From: Jannaschia rubra
Lineage (GTDB): Bacteria > Pseudomonadota > Alphaproteobacteria > Rhodobacterales > Rhodobacteraceae
Length of the DNA: 64,000 nt
Assembly (NCBI RefSeq): GCF_001403735.1
Contig: NZ_CXPG01000013.1
Location: 124,001 to 188,000, forward strand
Direction: 5' to 3'
Positions within the stretch are counted from its first letter, which is position 1; each line of letters begins with the position of its first letter. Positions 44,112-53,848 of the stretch are shown here, piece after piece. Under the pieces are notes generated by a model. The model was not told where the DNA came from and searched no databases. It saw only the letters and a program-made list of their open reading frames with translations. Both the position numbers and the translations under genes were made by a program.

Positions 44112-45517
44112 ACCCCACCAAGCTGCCCCAGCATACGGGCCCCATCCACTTCGTCGGCATCGGCGGCATCGGCATGTCCGGCATCGCCGAGGTGCTGCTG
44201 TCCTATGGTCTGTCGGTGCAGGGGTCCGACCTGAAGCCATCCAACATAACGGACCGCCTTGCCTCCCTCGGCGCGCGCATCTTCGAGGGGCAGAGCGCCG
44301 CGAACCTCAAGGATGCGGAGGTCGTGGTGATCTCCTCGGCCATCAAGCCGGGCAATCCCGAACTCGACGCGGCGCGGTCGCGTGGCCTCCCGGTGGTGCG
44401 CCGGGCCGAGATGCTGGCCGAACTGATGCGCCTGAAGTCCAACGTGGCCGTGGCGGGCACCCATGGCAAGACGACGACGACGACCATGGTGGCCGCGCTG
44501 CTGGATGCCGGCAAGCTCGACCCCACGGTCATCAACGGCGGGATCATCCATGCCTATGGCTCCAACGCCCGGATGGGTCAGGGCGAGTGGATGGTGGTCG
44601 AGGCGGACGAGTCGGACGGCACCTTCAACCGCCTGCCCGCCACCATCGCCATCGTCACCAACATCGACCTCGAGCACATGGAGCACTGGGGCAGCATCGA
44701 GAAGCTGCGCCAGGGCTTCACCGACTTCGTGTCGAACATCCCGTTCTACGGCCTCGCCGTCTGCTGCACCGACCACCCCGAGGTGCGCGCGCTGGTGGGC
44801 CGCGTTACCGACCGCCGCGTCGTCACCTTCGGCTTCAACGCGCAGGCCGATGTGCGCGCCGTCAACCTGACCTACAAGGCGGGCGTCGCGCATTTCGACA
44901 TCCAGCTTCAGGCCGAGGATGCCGTGATCGAGGGTTGCACCCTGCCGATGCCGGGCGATCACAACGTGTCGAACGCCCTCTCGGCCGTCGCCGTCGCGCG
45001 CGAACTCGGCGTGCCCAAGGGCGTCATCCGCGACGCGCTCGCGGCCTTCGGCGGCGTCAACCGGCGCTTCACCCGCGTGGGCGACTGGAACGGCGTGCCC
45101 ATCATCGACGACTACGGCCACCACCCGGTCGAGATCGCCGCCGTCCTGCGCGCTGCACGCCAATCCATCGGCGACACCGGCCGCGTCATCGCCATCCACC
45201 AGCCGCATCGCTACTCGCGTCTGCGCGACCTGTTCGACGACTTCTGCGGTTGTTTCGCCGATGCCGACGTGGTGGGCATCGCCGACGTCTACGCGGCGGG
45301 CGAAGATCCGATCGAGGGTGCGGGCCGTGACGATCTGGTGGCGGGTCTCATCCGAACCGGCCACCGGCATGCCCGCGCCGTGACGGGCGAGGACGATCTG
45401 GAGCGTCTCGTGCGCGAACAGGCGCGGCCGGGCGATATCGTGGTCTGCCTCGGCGCGGGCACGATCTCGGGCTGGGCCGTCGCGCTGCCCGCCCGGCTGA
45501 ACCGGGCGGCGGCCTGA
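44108..45517 (+). CDS. murC: UDP-N-acetylmuramate--L-alanine ligase
   Basis: A 469-residue Mur ligase catalysing the first peptide step of peptidoglycan precursor synthesis. The N-terminal Rossmann-like domain reads [19 protein letters not shown]; the ATP loop is [12 protein letters not shown]; the metal/substrate region has [10 protein letters not shown] and the C-terminal [10 protein letters not shown] is characteristic of MurC. Its start overlaps murG's stop by four bases. DUF2484 follows after 8 bases. Confidence 0.98.
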   Translation: MNPTKLPQHTGPIHFVGIGGIGMSGIAEVLLSYGLSVQGSDLKPSNITDRLASLGARIFEGQSAANLKDAEVVVISSAIKPGNPELDAARSRGLPVVRRAEMLAELMRLKSNVAVAGTHGKTTTTTMVAALLDAGKLDPTVINGGIIHAYGSNARMGQGEWMVVEADESDGTFNRLPATIAIVTNIDLEHMEHWGSIEKLRQGFTDFVSNIPFYGLAVCCTDHPEVRALVGRVTDRRVVTFGFNAQADVRAVNLTYKAGVAHFDIQLQAEDAVIEGCTLPMPGDHNVSNALSAVAVARELGVPKGVIRDALAAFGGVNRRFTRVGDWNGVPIIDDYGHHPVEIAAVLRAARQSIGDTGRVIAIHQPHRYSRLRDLFDDFCGCFADADVVGIADVYAAGEDPIEGAGRDDLVAGLIRTGHRHARAVTGEDDLERLVREQARPGDIVVCLGAGTISGWAVALPARLNRAAA

Positions 45518-45525
45518 CGGGCGGC

Positions 45526-45765
45526 ATGGCGGGCGTCGGGCTCTGCCTCTGGGTCGTGGCGGCCTGGGTGCTGATGGTCACGCTTCGCGGCCGCCAGACA
45601 TGGTATGCCGCGGGCGGGCTGATCGTGACGGGCGTGCCGCTCCTCGTGTGGCTCGGCCGGTCCATGGGGGCGGGCTGGCTCCTCGTCGGGGTCGCGGTCC
45701 TCGCGCTCGTCCTGCGCTGGCCGCTGCGATACGCGCTTCGCTGGGCGCGGGGATTGCTGCGATGA
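45526..45765 (+). CDS. DUF2484 family small membrane protein
   Basis: A 79-residue, almost wholly hydrophobic protein with two or three helices ([50 protein letters not shown]) and a basic Arg-rich end. DUF2484 proteins sit between murC and murB in Rhodobacteraceae and have no known function; the position inside the wall cluster suggests a role in division or wall synthesis (inference). It overlaps murB by four bases (ATGA), so expression is coupled. Confidence 0.9.
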   Translation: MAGVGLCLWVVAAWVLMVTLRGRQTWYAAGGLIVTGVPLLVWLGRSMGAGWLLVGVAVLALVLRWPLRYALRWARGLLR

Positions 45766-46694
45766 CCTACCCCGAGGTGCGCGGCACCCTGACCGAAAAC
45801 CGCTCCCTCGCCGACTTGACATGGCTGCGCGTCGGCGGACCGGCGGATGCGCTGTTCCAGCCCGCCGACCTCGACGACCTGCGCGCGTTTCTCGCTGCAC
45901 TCGACACCGCGGTCCCGGTCTTCCCCATGGGCGTGGGGTCGAACCTGATCGTGCGCGACGGGGGGCTGCGGGCCGTGGTCGTCCGCCTGGGCCGCGGCTT
46001 CAACGGCATCGACATCGACGGCGACCGGGTCCACGCGGGGGCCGCCGCGCTCGACGCCCATGTCGCGCGCAAGGCGGCGCAGGCGGGGCGCGACCTCACC
46101 TTCCTTCGCACCATCCCGGGCAGCATCGGCGGCGCCGTCGCCATGAACGCGGGCTGCTACGGCAGCTACGTGGCCGACCGACTGGAGGAAGTTCAGGCCG
46201 TCACCCGCACGGGCGACCTCGTGACCATTCCCGCCGCCGACCTGAAGCTCGCCTATCGCAGCAGCGCCATTCCGCCCGGCCACGTCCTCACCCGCGCCAC
46301 CTTCCGCGCCGACGCCGGCGACCCGCAGGCCCTGGAGCAGCGGATGGCCGATCAACTCGCCCGTCGCGACGCGAGCCAGCCGACGAAGGACCGCAGCGCC
46401 GGCTCCACCTTCCGCAACCCCGCGGGGTTCAGCAGCACCGGCCGCGCCGACGACAGCCAGGAGTTGAAGGCGTGGAAGGTGATCGACGATGCGGGGATGC
46501 GCGGCGCGACGCGCGGCGGGGCCATCATGTCGCCGAAGCACCCCAACTTTCTGGTGAATCAGAACAATGCCACTGCCGCCGATCTTGAAGGATTGGGCGA
46601 GGAGGTGCGAAAGAGGGTTTTCGAGACCAGCGGATTGACGCTAGAGTGGGAGATAATGCGGGTCGGCGACGGCCCGGACCAGTCGGGCGAATGA
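45762..46694 (+). CDS. murB: UDP-N-acetylenolpyruvoylglucosamine reductase
   Basis: A 310-residue FAD enzyme reducing UDP-GlcNAc-enolpyruvate to UDP-MurNAc with NADPH. The FAD-binding domain shows [34 protein letters not shown] and [21 protein letters not shown]; the C-terminal domain carries AGSTFRNP, the Ser being the proton donor, and the Glu region near LEWEIMRVG. Start ATG 45762 overlaps the DUF2484 stop. There are 87 bases before ddl. Confidence 0.97.
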   Translation: MTYPEVRGTLTENRSLADLTWLRVGGPADALFQPADLDDLRAFLAALDTAVPVFPMGVGSNLIVRDGGLRAVVVRLGRGFNGIDIDGDRVHAGAAALDAHVARKAAQAGRDLTFLRTIPGSIGGAVAMNAGCYGSYVADRLEEVQAVTRTGDLVTIPAADLKLAYRSSAIPPGHVLTRATFRADAGDPQALEQRMADQLARRDASQPTKDRSAGSTFRNPAGFSSTGRADDSQELKAWKVIDDAGMRGATRGGAIMSPKHPNFLVNQNNATAADLEGLGEEVRKRVFETSGLTLEWEIMRVGDGPDQSGE

Positions 46695-46781
46695 CCCGCA
46701 CCCCGCAACGGCCCGCGAGAGGCCGGGGAGACAAGAACAAGCCGAGGCACGAACGACCCGGCGAGGCGCAGGATATCGGGT

Positions 46782-47696
46782 ATGTCGGGCAGGACACCCA
46801 AGCATGTCGCCGTCCTGATGGGCGGCCCTTCGGCGGAGCGTGAGGTCAGCCTCTCGTCGGCACGCGGCTGTGCCTTCGCGCTGCGCGAGGAAGGCTTCGA
46901 CGTGTCCGAGATCGACGCGGGCGACGATCTCGTCGCGCTCCTTTGCGCCACGGCCCCCGACGTCGTCTTCAACGCCCTGCACGGCCGCTGGGGCGAGGAC
47001 GGCTGCGTGCAGGGCCTGCTCGAATGGCTGCGCCTGCCCTATACCCATTCGGGCGTGCTGGCCTCCGCCACCGCCATGGACAAGACGCGCACCAAGGACA
47101 TCTATCGCGCCGCGGGCCTGCCGGTGGTCGAAAGCCGGATCGTGTCGCGCGCCGAGGCCATGGCCGCCCACGTCCTGCCGCCGCCCTATGTCGTCAAGCC
47201 GAACAACGAAGGCTCCTCCGTCGGTATCTACATCGTCCACGAAGGCACCGATGAGCCGCCGCGACTGGCCGACACCATGCCCGGCACCGTCATGGTCGAA
47301 ACCTATGCGCCCGGCCGCGAACTCACCTGCACCGTGCTGGGCGACCGGGCGTTGACGGTGACGGAAATCCACACCGACGGCTGGTACGACTACGACGCCA
47401 AATACGCCACCGGCGGCAGCCGCCACACGCTGCCCGCCGACCTGCCGCCGGAAATCTTCGCGGCCTGTCAGGATTACGCCCTGCGTGCCCACGCGGCCCT
47501 CGGCTGCCGCTCGATCAGCCGCACCGATTTTCGCTGGGACGACACCCGCGGGGCCGCGGGCCTGATCCTGCTGGAGACGAACACGCAACCCGGAATGACG
47601 CCCACATCGCTCAGCCCCGAGCAGGCCGCGCACCACGGCATCACCTTCGGCGCGCTCTGCCGCCAGCTGGTCGAGGAGGCGTCATGCGACCGCTGA
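46782..47696 (+). CDS. ddl: D-alanine--D-alanine ligase
   Basis: A 304-residue ATP-grasp ligase making the D-Ala-D-Ala dipeptide of peptidoglycan. Recognised parts are [60 protein letters not shown], the ATP-grasp [16 protein letters not shown] and [24 protein letters not shown]. This is the standard DdlB-type length. The 3' end overlaps ftsQ by 13 bases. Confidence 0.97.
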   Translation: MSGRTPKHVAVLMGGPSAEREVSLSSARGCAFALREEGFDVSEIDAGDDLVALLCATAPDVVFNALHGRWGEDGCVQGLLEWLRLPYTHSGVLASATAMDKTRTKDIYRAAGLPVVESRIVSRAEAMAAHVLPPPYVVKPNNEGSSVGIYIVHEGTDEPPRLADTMPGTVMVETYAPGRELTCTVLGDRALTVTEIHTDGWYDYDAKYATGGSRHTLPADLPPEIFAACQDYALRAHAALGCRSISRTDFRWDDTRGAAGLILLETNTQPGMTPTSLSPEQAAHHGITFGALCRQLVEEASCDR

Positions 47697-48592
47697 AGCG
47701 CCCCGCCGGCACCGATCCCGCGCCGTCGAAATGGCAGTACCGGATGCAGCGGCTGTGGCTCACGCCGCTGTTCCGCGCGCTGGTGCGCACCGGCATCCCC
47801 AGCTTCGGCTTCGTCTTCCTGTTCACCTGGTACATCAACGACCCCGTCCGGGTCACGGCCATCGTGGATGGCTACGAGAGCATCATCCGCAGCTTTCAGG
47901 ACCGTCCGGAGTTCATGGTCGGCCTCCTGCGGATCGAAGGCGCCAGCGACCAGCTTCAGTCCGATATCCAGGAGGCGCTGCCCATCGACCTGCCGCTGTC
48001 GCAATTCCAGCTCGACATCGACGCGCTCCACGCCGCGCTCGTCAGCCTCGACCCGGTTCTGGATGCCGAGGTGCGGGTGAAATCGGGCGGCGTGCTACTC
48101 CTCAAGATCACCGAACGCCAGCCCGCCGTCGCCTGGATCCAGGACGGCAAGGTCGAGGTGCTGGACGCCACCGGTCACCGCGTCGCCACGCTCGACGACA
48201 TCGCCTCGGCGGGCGCGCTGCCGCTCATCGCGGGCGAGGGGGCCGAGACCCGCGTGCCCGAGGCGCTGACCCTGATCGGCGCGGCCACCCCCATCACCGA
48301 CCGCCTGATCGGCCTGACCCGCGTGGGCAACCGCCGCTGGGACGTGGTTCTGACGCGCGGCCAGCGCATCGCGCTGCCCGAAGATGGCCCCGCCGCGGCG
48401 CTCGACCGTGCGCTGGCGATGCATGCCGTCAAGGACGTGCTGTCGCGTGACGTCACCGTGGTCGACCTGCGCCTTCCCGGCCGCCCCGTCCTGCGCCTCA
48501 GCCCCGCCGCCCGCGCCGAGCTGAAGGACCTGCAGGAGCTTGAGCGCCTGTCCCTTTCCCTGTCCGAAGCCGATATCGAGAGCATCGAATGA
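47684..48592 (+). CDS. ftsQ: Cell division protein FtsQ
   Basis: A 302-residue bitopic division protein linking the Z ring to FtsB/FtsL in the periplasm. A cytoplasmic basic N-terminus is followed by one helix (~residues 36-52, [16 protein letters not shown]), the POTRA domain ([23 protein letters not shown]) and the FtsQ beta domain ([30 protein letters not shown]). A strong AGGAGG ribosome site lies within the end of ddl. The stop overlaps the ftsA ATG by four bases. Confidence 0.96.
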   Translation: MRPLKRPAGTDPAPSKWQYRMQRLWLTPLFRALVRTGIPSFGFVFLFTWYINDPVRVTAIVDGYESIIRSFQDRPEFMVGLLRIEGASDQLQSDIQEALPIDLPLSQFQLDIDALHAALVSLDPVLDAEVRVKSGGVLLLKITERQPAVAWIQDGKVEVLDATGHRVATLDDIASAGALPLIAGEGAETRVPEALTLIGAATPITDRLIGLTRVGNRRWDVVLTRGQRIALPEDGPAAALDRALAMHAVKDVLSRDVTVVDLRLPGRPVLRLSPAARAELKDLQELERLSLSLSEADIESIE

Positions 48593-49917
48593 GCCGTCTT
48601 TTCCACGCCCAACGCGCCATGCGCCGCAAACGTCAGGCCGCCCTCCAGCGCGGCGTCGTCGCCATTCTCGACGTGGGCACCTTCAAGACCGCCTGCCTCG
48701 TCCTCAGGTTCGAGGAGAACACCCCCCAGGGCGAGGGCGTGGGCCACATGGCGGGGCAGTCGAACTTCCGCGTCATCGGCGCCTCCACCACCCGGTCGCG
48801 CGGCATCCGGCAGGGCGAGGTCGACGCCATGCCCGAGACCGAACGCGCCATCCGCACCGCCATCCAGGGCGCGCAGAAGATGGCGAACGTCCGCGTCGAT
48901 CACGTCATCGCCTGCTTCTCCGGCGGGCGCCCGACCTCCTGGCCACTGTCTGGCGAGGTGATGCTCGACGCCGGACCGTGCACCGTCCACGACGTCGGCC
49001 GCGTTCTGTCGTCGATCGAGACCCCCGATATCGGGCCGGGGCGCGAGGTGCTGCACGCCCAGCCCGTCAACTTCGGCATCGACCACCGCACCACCCTGCG
49101 CGATCCCCGCGGTCAGACCGGCGAGATGCTGCGCACCGACATGCATCTGCTGTCCGTCGACGCCCACGCCATCGAGAACCTGCTTACCTGCATCCACCGC
49201 TGCGACCTGGAACTCGCGGGCCTCGCTTCCGCCCCCTATGCCGCCGCCACTTCGGCGCTGGTCGAGGACGAGAAGGAACTGGGCGCGGCCTGCATCGACA
49301 TGGGCGGCGGCACAACCGGCATCTCGATCTTCATGCGCAAGCACATGGTCTTTGCCGACACCGTGCCCTTCGGCGGAGCGCATGTGACCTCCGACATCAG
49401 CCAGGGCCTCCGCATCCCCGCGGACGCGGCCGAGAAGATCAAGACGCGCTACGGCGGGGTCCATGCGACCGGGATGGACGACCGCGAACTCATCGCGCTG
49501 GAGGCGGATACCGGCGACTGGCACCACGACCGCCGGTCGGTCACGCGCACCGAACTCATCGGCATCATCCGCCCCCGGATGGAGGAGATCCTGGAGGAGG
49601 TCCGCGCCCGGCTGGACGAGGCGGGCTTCCGCGACCTGCCGAGCCAGCGCATCGTCCTGACCGGCGGCGCCTCGCAGCTTCCGGGCCTCGATCAGCTCGC
49701 CGCGCGCATTCTCGGCAACCAGGTCCGGCTCGGCCGGCCGCTGCGCGTCCACGGCCTTCCCGAAGCGGCCAAGGGTCCGGCCTTCGCGGCCTGCGTCGGC
49801 CTCTGCATGCAGGGCGCCGAGCCGCAGGACGAATTCTGGGACTTCGAGCCCGTTCCCGAGCGCGCGTCGGGTCGCAGTTTGCGCCGCGCCGTCAGGTGGT
49901 TCCGCGACAATTGGTGA
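48589..49917 (+). CDS. ftsA: Cell division protein FtsA
   Basis: A 442-residue actin-family protein that tethers FtsZ filaments to the membrane. Phosphate-binding strands read VAILDVGTFKTACLVLRF and ACIDMGGGTTGISIFM; the 1C-type subdomain includes NLLTCIHRCDLELAGLASAPYAAATSALVEDE, and QRIVLTGGASQLPGLDQLAARIL is the usual third motif. The C-terminus ends in an amphipathic Arg/Trp helix (RSLRRAVRWFRDNW), the membrane-targeting sequence. The ATG overlaps the ftsQ stop. Confidence 0.97.
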   Translation: MSRLFHAQRAMRRKRQAALQRGVVAILDVGTFKTACLVLRFEENTPQGEGVGHMAGQSNFRVIGASTTRSRGIRQGEVDAMPETERAIRTAIQGAQKMANVRVDHVIACFSGGRPTSWPLSGEVMLDAGPCTVHDVGRVLSSIETPDIGPGREVLHAQPVNFGIDHRTTLRDPRGQTGEMLRTDMHLLSVDAHAIENLLTCIHRCDLELAGLASAPYAAATSALVEDEKELGAACIDMGGGTTGISIFMRKHMVFADTVPFGGAHVTSDISQGLRIPADAAEKIKTRYGGVHATGMDDRELIALEADTGDWHHDRRSVTRTELIGIIRPRMEEILEEVRARLDEAGFRDLPSQRIVLTGGASQLPGLDQLAARILGNQVRLGRPLRVHGLPEAAKGPAFAACVGLCMQGAEPQDEFWDFEPVPERASGRSLRRAVRWFRDNW

Positions 49918-49965
49918 AACAAGACAATTTTTCGCCACATTTGAGACAGTCGATTCGTTTTTGGG

Positions 49966-49994
49966 GTGACGGACGTTTTCAAACCCGTTACCTT
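49966..49994 (+). promoter_or_regulatory. Putative ftsZ promoter
   Basis: GTGACG (49966-49971), 17-base spacer, TACCTT (49989-49994), inside an unusually AT-rich 151-base gap between ftsA and ftsZ. It gives ftsZ its own promoter, with a leader of about 70 bases. Confidence 0.45.
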
Positions 49995-50068
49995 AAGGTG
50001 AAGAATAAGCGGAAAACGCTGCAAAGCTGGCCTGAGGCAGGGCCGTAAATCACAGGTGGACAAGAGCA

Positions 50069-51637
50069 ATGACATTGAACCTCACCATTCCCGGTGCGAC
50101 CACTGAGCTGGACCTGCGTCCGCGCATTACCGTCTTCGGCGTCGGTGGGGCAGGTGGCAACGCCGTCAACAACATGATCCAGAAAGACCTGGAGGGCGTC
50201 GAATTCGTCGTCGCCAATACCGACGCGCAGGCGCTGGCCCAGAACCAGGCGCCCGCCCGCATCCAGCTCGGCGCCCGCGTGACCGAGGGTCTGGGCGCCG
50301 GCGCGCGCCCGCAGGTCGGCGCCTCCGCCGCGGAGGAGACGATCGAGGAGATCGTGGACCGCCTGTCCGGCGCGCACATGTGCTTCATCACCGCCGGCAT
50401 GGGCGGCGGCACCGGCACCGGCGCGGCCCCGATCATCGCGCAGGCCGCGCGCGAGCTGGGCATCCTGACCGTCGGCGTCGTGACCAAGCCCTTCCAGTTC
50501 GAGGGCTCCAAGCGCATGCGCCAGGCCGAGGAGGGCGTCGAGGCCCTGCAGAAGGTCGTGGACACCCTCATCATCATTCCGAACCAGAACCTGTTCCGCC
50601 TTGCCAACGAGAAGACGACCTTCACCGAGGCGTTCTCGATGGCCGACGACGTGCTCTATCAGGGCGTCAAGGGCGTGACCGACCTGATGGTCCGTCCGGG
50701 CATGATCAACCTCGATTTCGCCGACGTCCGCTCCGTCATGGACGAGATGGGCAAGGCCATGATGGGCACGGGCGAGGCCGAAGGCGACGACCGCGCCGTC
50801 GAGGCCGCGGAAAAGGCCATAGCGAACCCGCTGCTTGACGAACTGTCGCTGTCGGGCGCCAAGGGCGTTCTCATCAACATCACCGGCGGGCACGACCTGA
50901 CCCTGTTCGAGATGGACGAAGCCGCCAACCGCATCCGCAAGGAAGTGGACGAGGATGCTAACATCATCGTGGGCTCGACGCTCGACCCGGCGATGGAGGG
51001 CGTGATGCGCGTGTCGGTGGTCGCCACCGGCATCGACGCCCGTGCCACGACCGAGGCGCCGATGCCCCGCCGTCGCCTGTCGGAAACCGGCGCCCCCGCG
51101 GTCGAGGCCAAGCCCGCTGCCGCGGCCGCGGCGCCGCAAGCCGCCTCCGAGCCGGCACCTGCCGCCACCCGTGTCGAGCCGTCGACGCCCAGCTTCTTCG
51201 ACGCCGTCGACCAGGAGCAGGCCGAGGAAGCCGAGGCCGCCGACCAGTTCTTCGGCAGCCCGACCGCCGCCGACGACCTGCCGCCCCCCGCCTATACCCC
51301 GGCGCCGCCGCAGCCCGTCGTCCACGCGGCCGAGGCGCCTGCCGCCTTCACCGCGCCGCGCCCTTCCGGCGCCCCCTCGCCCGAGGCGATGGAGCGTCTG
51401 CGTGCGGCCGTGCTGAACGGCGAACGCCGCGAAGCGCCGCCGCGTCCGTCCGCCGCGCCGCAGGGCGATGCGGGGGCCCGTTTCGGCATCGGCTCCCTCA
51501 TCAACCGCATGACCGGCACGGCAGGCGACACCCCGGTGCAGCGTCCTGCCGCGGCCCCCGTGGCCCCCGCCGCCCAGCAGCAGCCCGAGGACGAGCGGAT
51601 CGAGATCCCCGCCTTCCTGCGCCGTCAGGCGAACTGA
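50069..51637 (+). CDS. ftsZ: Cell division protein FtsZ
   Basis: A 522-residue tubulin-like GTPase that forms the division ring. The GTP site is clear ([15 protein letters not shown]; the tubulin signature [15 protein letters not shown]), as are the T7 loop region [11 protein letters not shown] and the C-terminal domain [22 protein letters not shown]. The globular core ends near residue 320 and is followed by a long Ala/Pro-rich linker of about 180 residues. The last residues ([14 protein letters not shown]) are the conserved peptide that binds FtsA and ZipA-like partners. Long linkers are typical of alphaproteobacterial FtsZ. Confidence 0.98.
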   Translation: MTLNLTIPGATTELDLRPRITVFGVGGAGGNAVNNMIQKDLEGVEFVVANTDAQALAQNQAPARIQLGARVTEGLGAGARPQVGASAAEETIEEIVDRLSGAHMCFITAGMGGGTGTGAAPIIAQAARELGILTVGVVTKPFQFEGSKRMRQAEEGVEALQKVVDTLIIIPNQNLFRLANEKTTFTEAFSMADDVLYQGVKGVTDLMVRPGMINLDFADVRSVMDEMGKAMMGTGEAEGDDRAVEAAEKAIANPLLDELSLSGAKGVLINITGGHDLTLFEMDEAANRIRKEVDEDANIIVGSTLDPAMEGVMRVSVVATGIDARATTEAPMPRRRLSETGAPAVEAKPAAAAAAPQAASEPAPAATRVEPSTPSFFDAVDQEQAEEAEAADQFFGSPTAADDLPPPAYTPAPPQPVVHAAEAPAAFTAPRPSGAPSPEAMERLRAAVLNGERREAPPRPSAAPQGDAGARFGIGSLINRMTGTAGDTPVQRPAAAPVAPAAQQQPEDERIEIPAFLRRQAN

Positions 51638-51669
51638 CCGGCCGGGAACGCACCCGAACCCTGCATTGG

Positions 51670-51691
51670 CGGCGGCCCCAACGGGCCGCCG
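51670..51691 (+). terminator. Hairpin downstream of ftsZ
   Basis: Perfect 9-bp stem CGGCGGCCC / GGGCCGCCG with a CAAC loop, 32 bases after the ftsZ stop. No U-tract, so termination efficiency is uncertain. Confidence 0.45.
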
Positions 51692-51879
51692 TTGCCGTTG
51701 CGGAAGGCGGAATCCATCGCCCCGGCCCTTCACGTTTGCCCGCCGCCACGGTCGCCGGCCGCCTGCCGCGCATGATGCCAACAGACTGATTACCATGCGG
51801 TAAACGCCGCCCCGGAAGACATGGGCAAGTTTCCGCCTATCCCGTCCGCCGCCTGTTTCACCCCGTAACCGAGGTTGAA

Positions 51880-51908
51880 TTGCGTGGCGGGGCAGGGGCG
51901 CCTAGCTG
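51880..51908 (+). promoter_or_regulatory. Putative lpxC promoter
   Basis: TTGCGT (51880-51885), 17-base spacer, TAGCTG (51903-51908), 53 bases before the lpxC ATG. Confidence 0.45.
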
Positions 51909-51961
51909 ACGATCAAGGAAAGTGCCGGAAACGCGGCGCGCAGAATAGATCGGGTAGGCAC

Positions 51962-52876
51962 ATGCAAACGACAGTCAAGGACGTCATCCGCTTCGCAGGC
52001 ACCGGTCTACACGGCGGCCTGCCCGCGCGCCTGACCATCCATCCCGCGCCCGCCAACCATGGCATCTGGTTCCGCCGCACGGATCTCGACGGCAATACCA
52101 TGATCCCCGCGCGCCACGACTCGGTCGAGGCTTCGCCCCTCTGCACCCTGCTGGTGAACGAAGCCGGAGTCTCCGTCTCGACCATCGAACACGTCATGGC
52201 GGCGCTGTCGGGCTGCGGCGTGCTGAACGCCATCCTCGACATCGACGGCCCCGAGGTCCCGATCCTCGACGGCTCCGCTGCCGAGTTCGTGCGCGCCATC
52301 CTGCGGACCGGCGTCCGTCGTCTCGACGCGCCTGTCCACGTGATCGAGGTGCTGCGTCGCGTCAGTGTCACCGACGGCCTGGCTTCCGCCACGCTGACCC
52401 CGGCCGACGAGCTCGAGATCGACTTCTGCATCGACTTCGCCGACGCCGCCATCGGCCACCAGCGCAAGATCCTGCGCCTGTCGAACGGCACTTTCGTGCG
52501 CGAACTCTGCGACAGCCGTACCTTCTGCCGCCAGTCCGACGTCGACGCCATGCGCGCGGCGGGCAAGGCCCTGGGCGGCAGCCTGGCGAACGCGGTCGTC
52601 GTCGACGGCGCGCGCGTGGTGAACCCCGAGGGCTTCCGCCATGTGGACGAGGCCGTGCGCCACAAGATGCTCGACGCCCTGGGCGATCTGGCGCTCGCCG
52701 GCGCGCCGATCCTGGGCCGCTACACCGGCGTGCGCGCGGGCCATGCGATGACGAACCGCCTGCTGCGCGCGCTGTTCGCCGATCCGCTCGCCTACCGCAT
52801 CCGCACCCTGACCGAGGCGGAGTGCCGCCTGCTGCCGGGCGCCGGTCTGGAGCAGGACGTCTTCGAGCACCTGTGA
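51962..52876 (+). CDS. lpxC: UDP-3-O-acyl-N-acetylglucosamine deacetylase
   Basis: A 304-residue zinc amidase for the committed step of lipid A synthesis. The zinc ligands are visible: His77 in STIEHVMAAL, and the pair in GFRHVDEAVRHKMLDALGDL (His and Asp); the catalytic His is likely in YTGVRAGHAMTNRLL. The N-terminus (TVKDVIRFAGTGLHGG) is typical. ATG 51962 is chosen although only a weak GGTAGG ribosome site precedes it; a longer reading runs into non-family sequence. Separated from ftsZ by 324 bases. Confidence 0.97.
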   Translation: MQTTVKDVIRFAGTGLHGGLPARLTIHPAPANHGIWFRRTDLDGNTMIPARHDSVEASPLCTLLVNEAGVSVSTIEHVMAALSGCGVLNAILDIDGPEVPILDGSAAEFVRAILRTGVRRLDAPVHVIEVLRRVSVTDGLASATLTPADELEIDFCIDFADAAIGHQRKILRLSNGTFVRELCDSRTFCRQSDVDAMRAAGKALGGSLANAVVVDGARVVNPEGFRHVDEAVRHKMLDALGDLALAGAPILGRYTGVRAGHAMTNRLLRALFADPLAYRIRTLTEAECRLLPGAGLEQDVFEHL

Positions 52877-52899
52877 GCCGCCTTTTCGCCGCCCGGTGC

Positions 52900-52928
52900 T
52901 TCACAGCCCCGACCCGCTGGACTATGGT
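52900..52928 (+). promoter_or_regulatory. Putative bamD promoter
   Basis: TTCACA (52900-52905), 17-base spacer, TATGGT (52923-52928), 41 bases before the bamD ATG. Confidence 0.5.
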
Positions 52929-52969
52929 GCCGCCATGCCCCCGGCGGGCGTGGGCAGGGAATTGACCGA

Positions 52970-53812
52970 ATGACCGAACGTCTTCAGTTGCGCATCGTCA
53001 AGCCTTTGGCGGCACTGGCGATTTGTTCTGTTCTGGCGGCCTGCGGCGGCGGCGACCGGGAACTCGCGCTCGAGGATACCGACGCCGACACCATCTATCG
53101 CCAGGCCGAGTTGCAGCTGTCGCGCGGGCAGGCCGACGACGCCGCGCGCCTCTTTGCCGAGGTGGAGCGCCTCTATCCCTATTCCGATTTCGCCAAGCGC
53201 GGCCTCATCATGCAGGCCTTCGCCTATCACAAGGACGGCGATTACGAGAATGCCCGCGCCGCCGCCCAGCGGTTCATCGACTTCTATCCGGCGGATGAAG
53301 ACGCGGCCTATGCGCAGTATCTCCTCGCGCTCAGCTATTACGATCAGATCGACCAGGTCGGCCGCGACCAGGGGCTGACCTTCCAGGCGCTGCAGTCGCT
53401 CCGTACCGTGATCGAGCAATATCCCGACAGCGAATATGCCCGGTCCTCGATGCTGAAGTTCGATCTGGCCTTCGACCATCTCGCCGCCAAGGAGATGGAA
53501 ATCGGGCGCTACTACCTCAAGCGGGGCCATTACCCAGCCGCGATCAACCGCTTCCGCGCCGTGGTCGAGGAGTTCCAGACCACGACCCACACGCCGGAGG
53601 CGTTGCTGCGCCTGGTCGAGGCCTATCTGGCCCTCGGCCTCACGCAGGAGGCGCAGACGGCGGGCGCGATCCTGGGCTACAACTTCCAGTCCTCCCCCTT
53701 CTACGACGACGCCTATCGGCAGTTGACCGGCCAGGGCCTCGCCCCCGAGGCTGCGGGAACCAACTGGCTCAACGATGTCTACCGCCGCACGATCCAGGGC
53801 CGCTGGCTTTGA
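52970..53812 (+). CDS. bamD: Outer membrane assembly lipoprotein BamD
   Basis: A 280-residue lipoprotein of the BAM complex that inserts beta-barrel proteins. The lipobox is LAAC with acylated Cys25, followed by GGGD. The mature part has five TPR-like repeats typical of BamD/ComL (DTIYRQAELQLSRGQADDAARLFAEVERLYPYSDFAKRGLIMQAFAYHKDGDYENA; YYLKRGHYPAAINRFRAVVEEFQTTTHTPEALLRLVEAYLALGL). The mature length fits alphaproteobacterial BamD. recN follows at 36 bases. Confidence 0.96.
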   Translation: MTERLQLRIVKPLAALAICSVLAACGGGDRELALEDTDADTIYRQAELQLSRGQADDAARLFAEVERLYPYSDFAKRGLIMQAFAYHKDGDYENARAAAQRFIDFYPADEDAAYAQYLLALSYYDQIDQVGRDQGLTFQALQSLRTVIEQYPDSEYARSSMLKFDLAFDHLAAKEMEIGRYYLKRGHYPAAINRFRAVVEEFQTTTHTPEALLRLVEAYLALGLTQEAQTAGAILGYNFQSSPFYDDAYRQLTGQGLAPEAAGTNWLNDVYRRTIQGRWL

Positions 53813-53848
53813 TGCGCCGGTGGGCCCGGCCCGCCCCTGTTGGACGCC

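Larger units (their letters stand above)
51638..51961. other. 324-base ftsZ-lpxC intergenic region
   Basis: No gene seen. It holds a GC hairpin after ftsZ (51670-51691), a short dyad TTACC-ATGC-GGTAA (51790-51803) of unknown meaning, and a lpxC promoter candidate (51880-51908). The remaining sequence is GC-rich without a convincing start codon and ribosome site pair. Confidence 0.6.

Noticed and set aside
49993-50008. Possible CtrA site upstream of ftsZ (TTAA at 49993-49996).
   Set aside because: Only one half matches; the second half seven bases on is AATA, not TTAA.
51790-51803. TTACC-ATGC-GGTAA dyad before lpxC as a regulator site.
   Set aside because: Too short and too far from the lpxC promoter candidate to support a claim; no known consensus matched.
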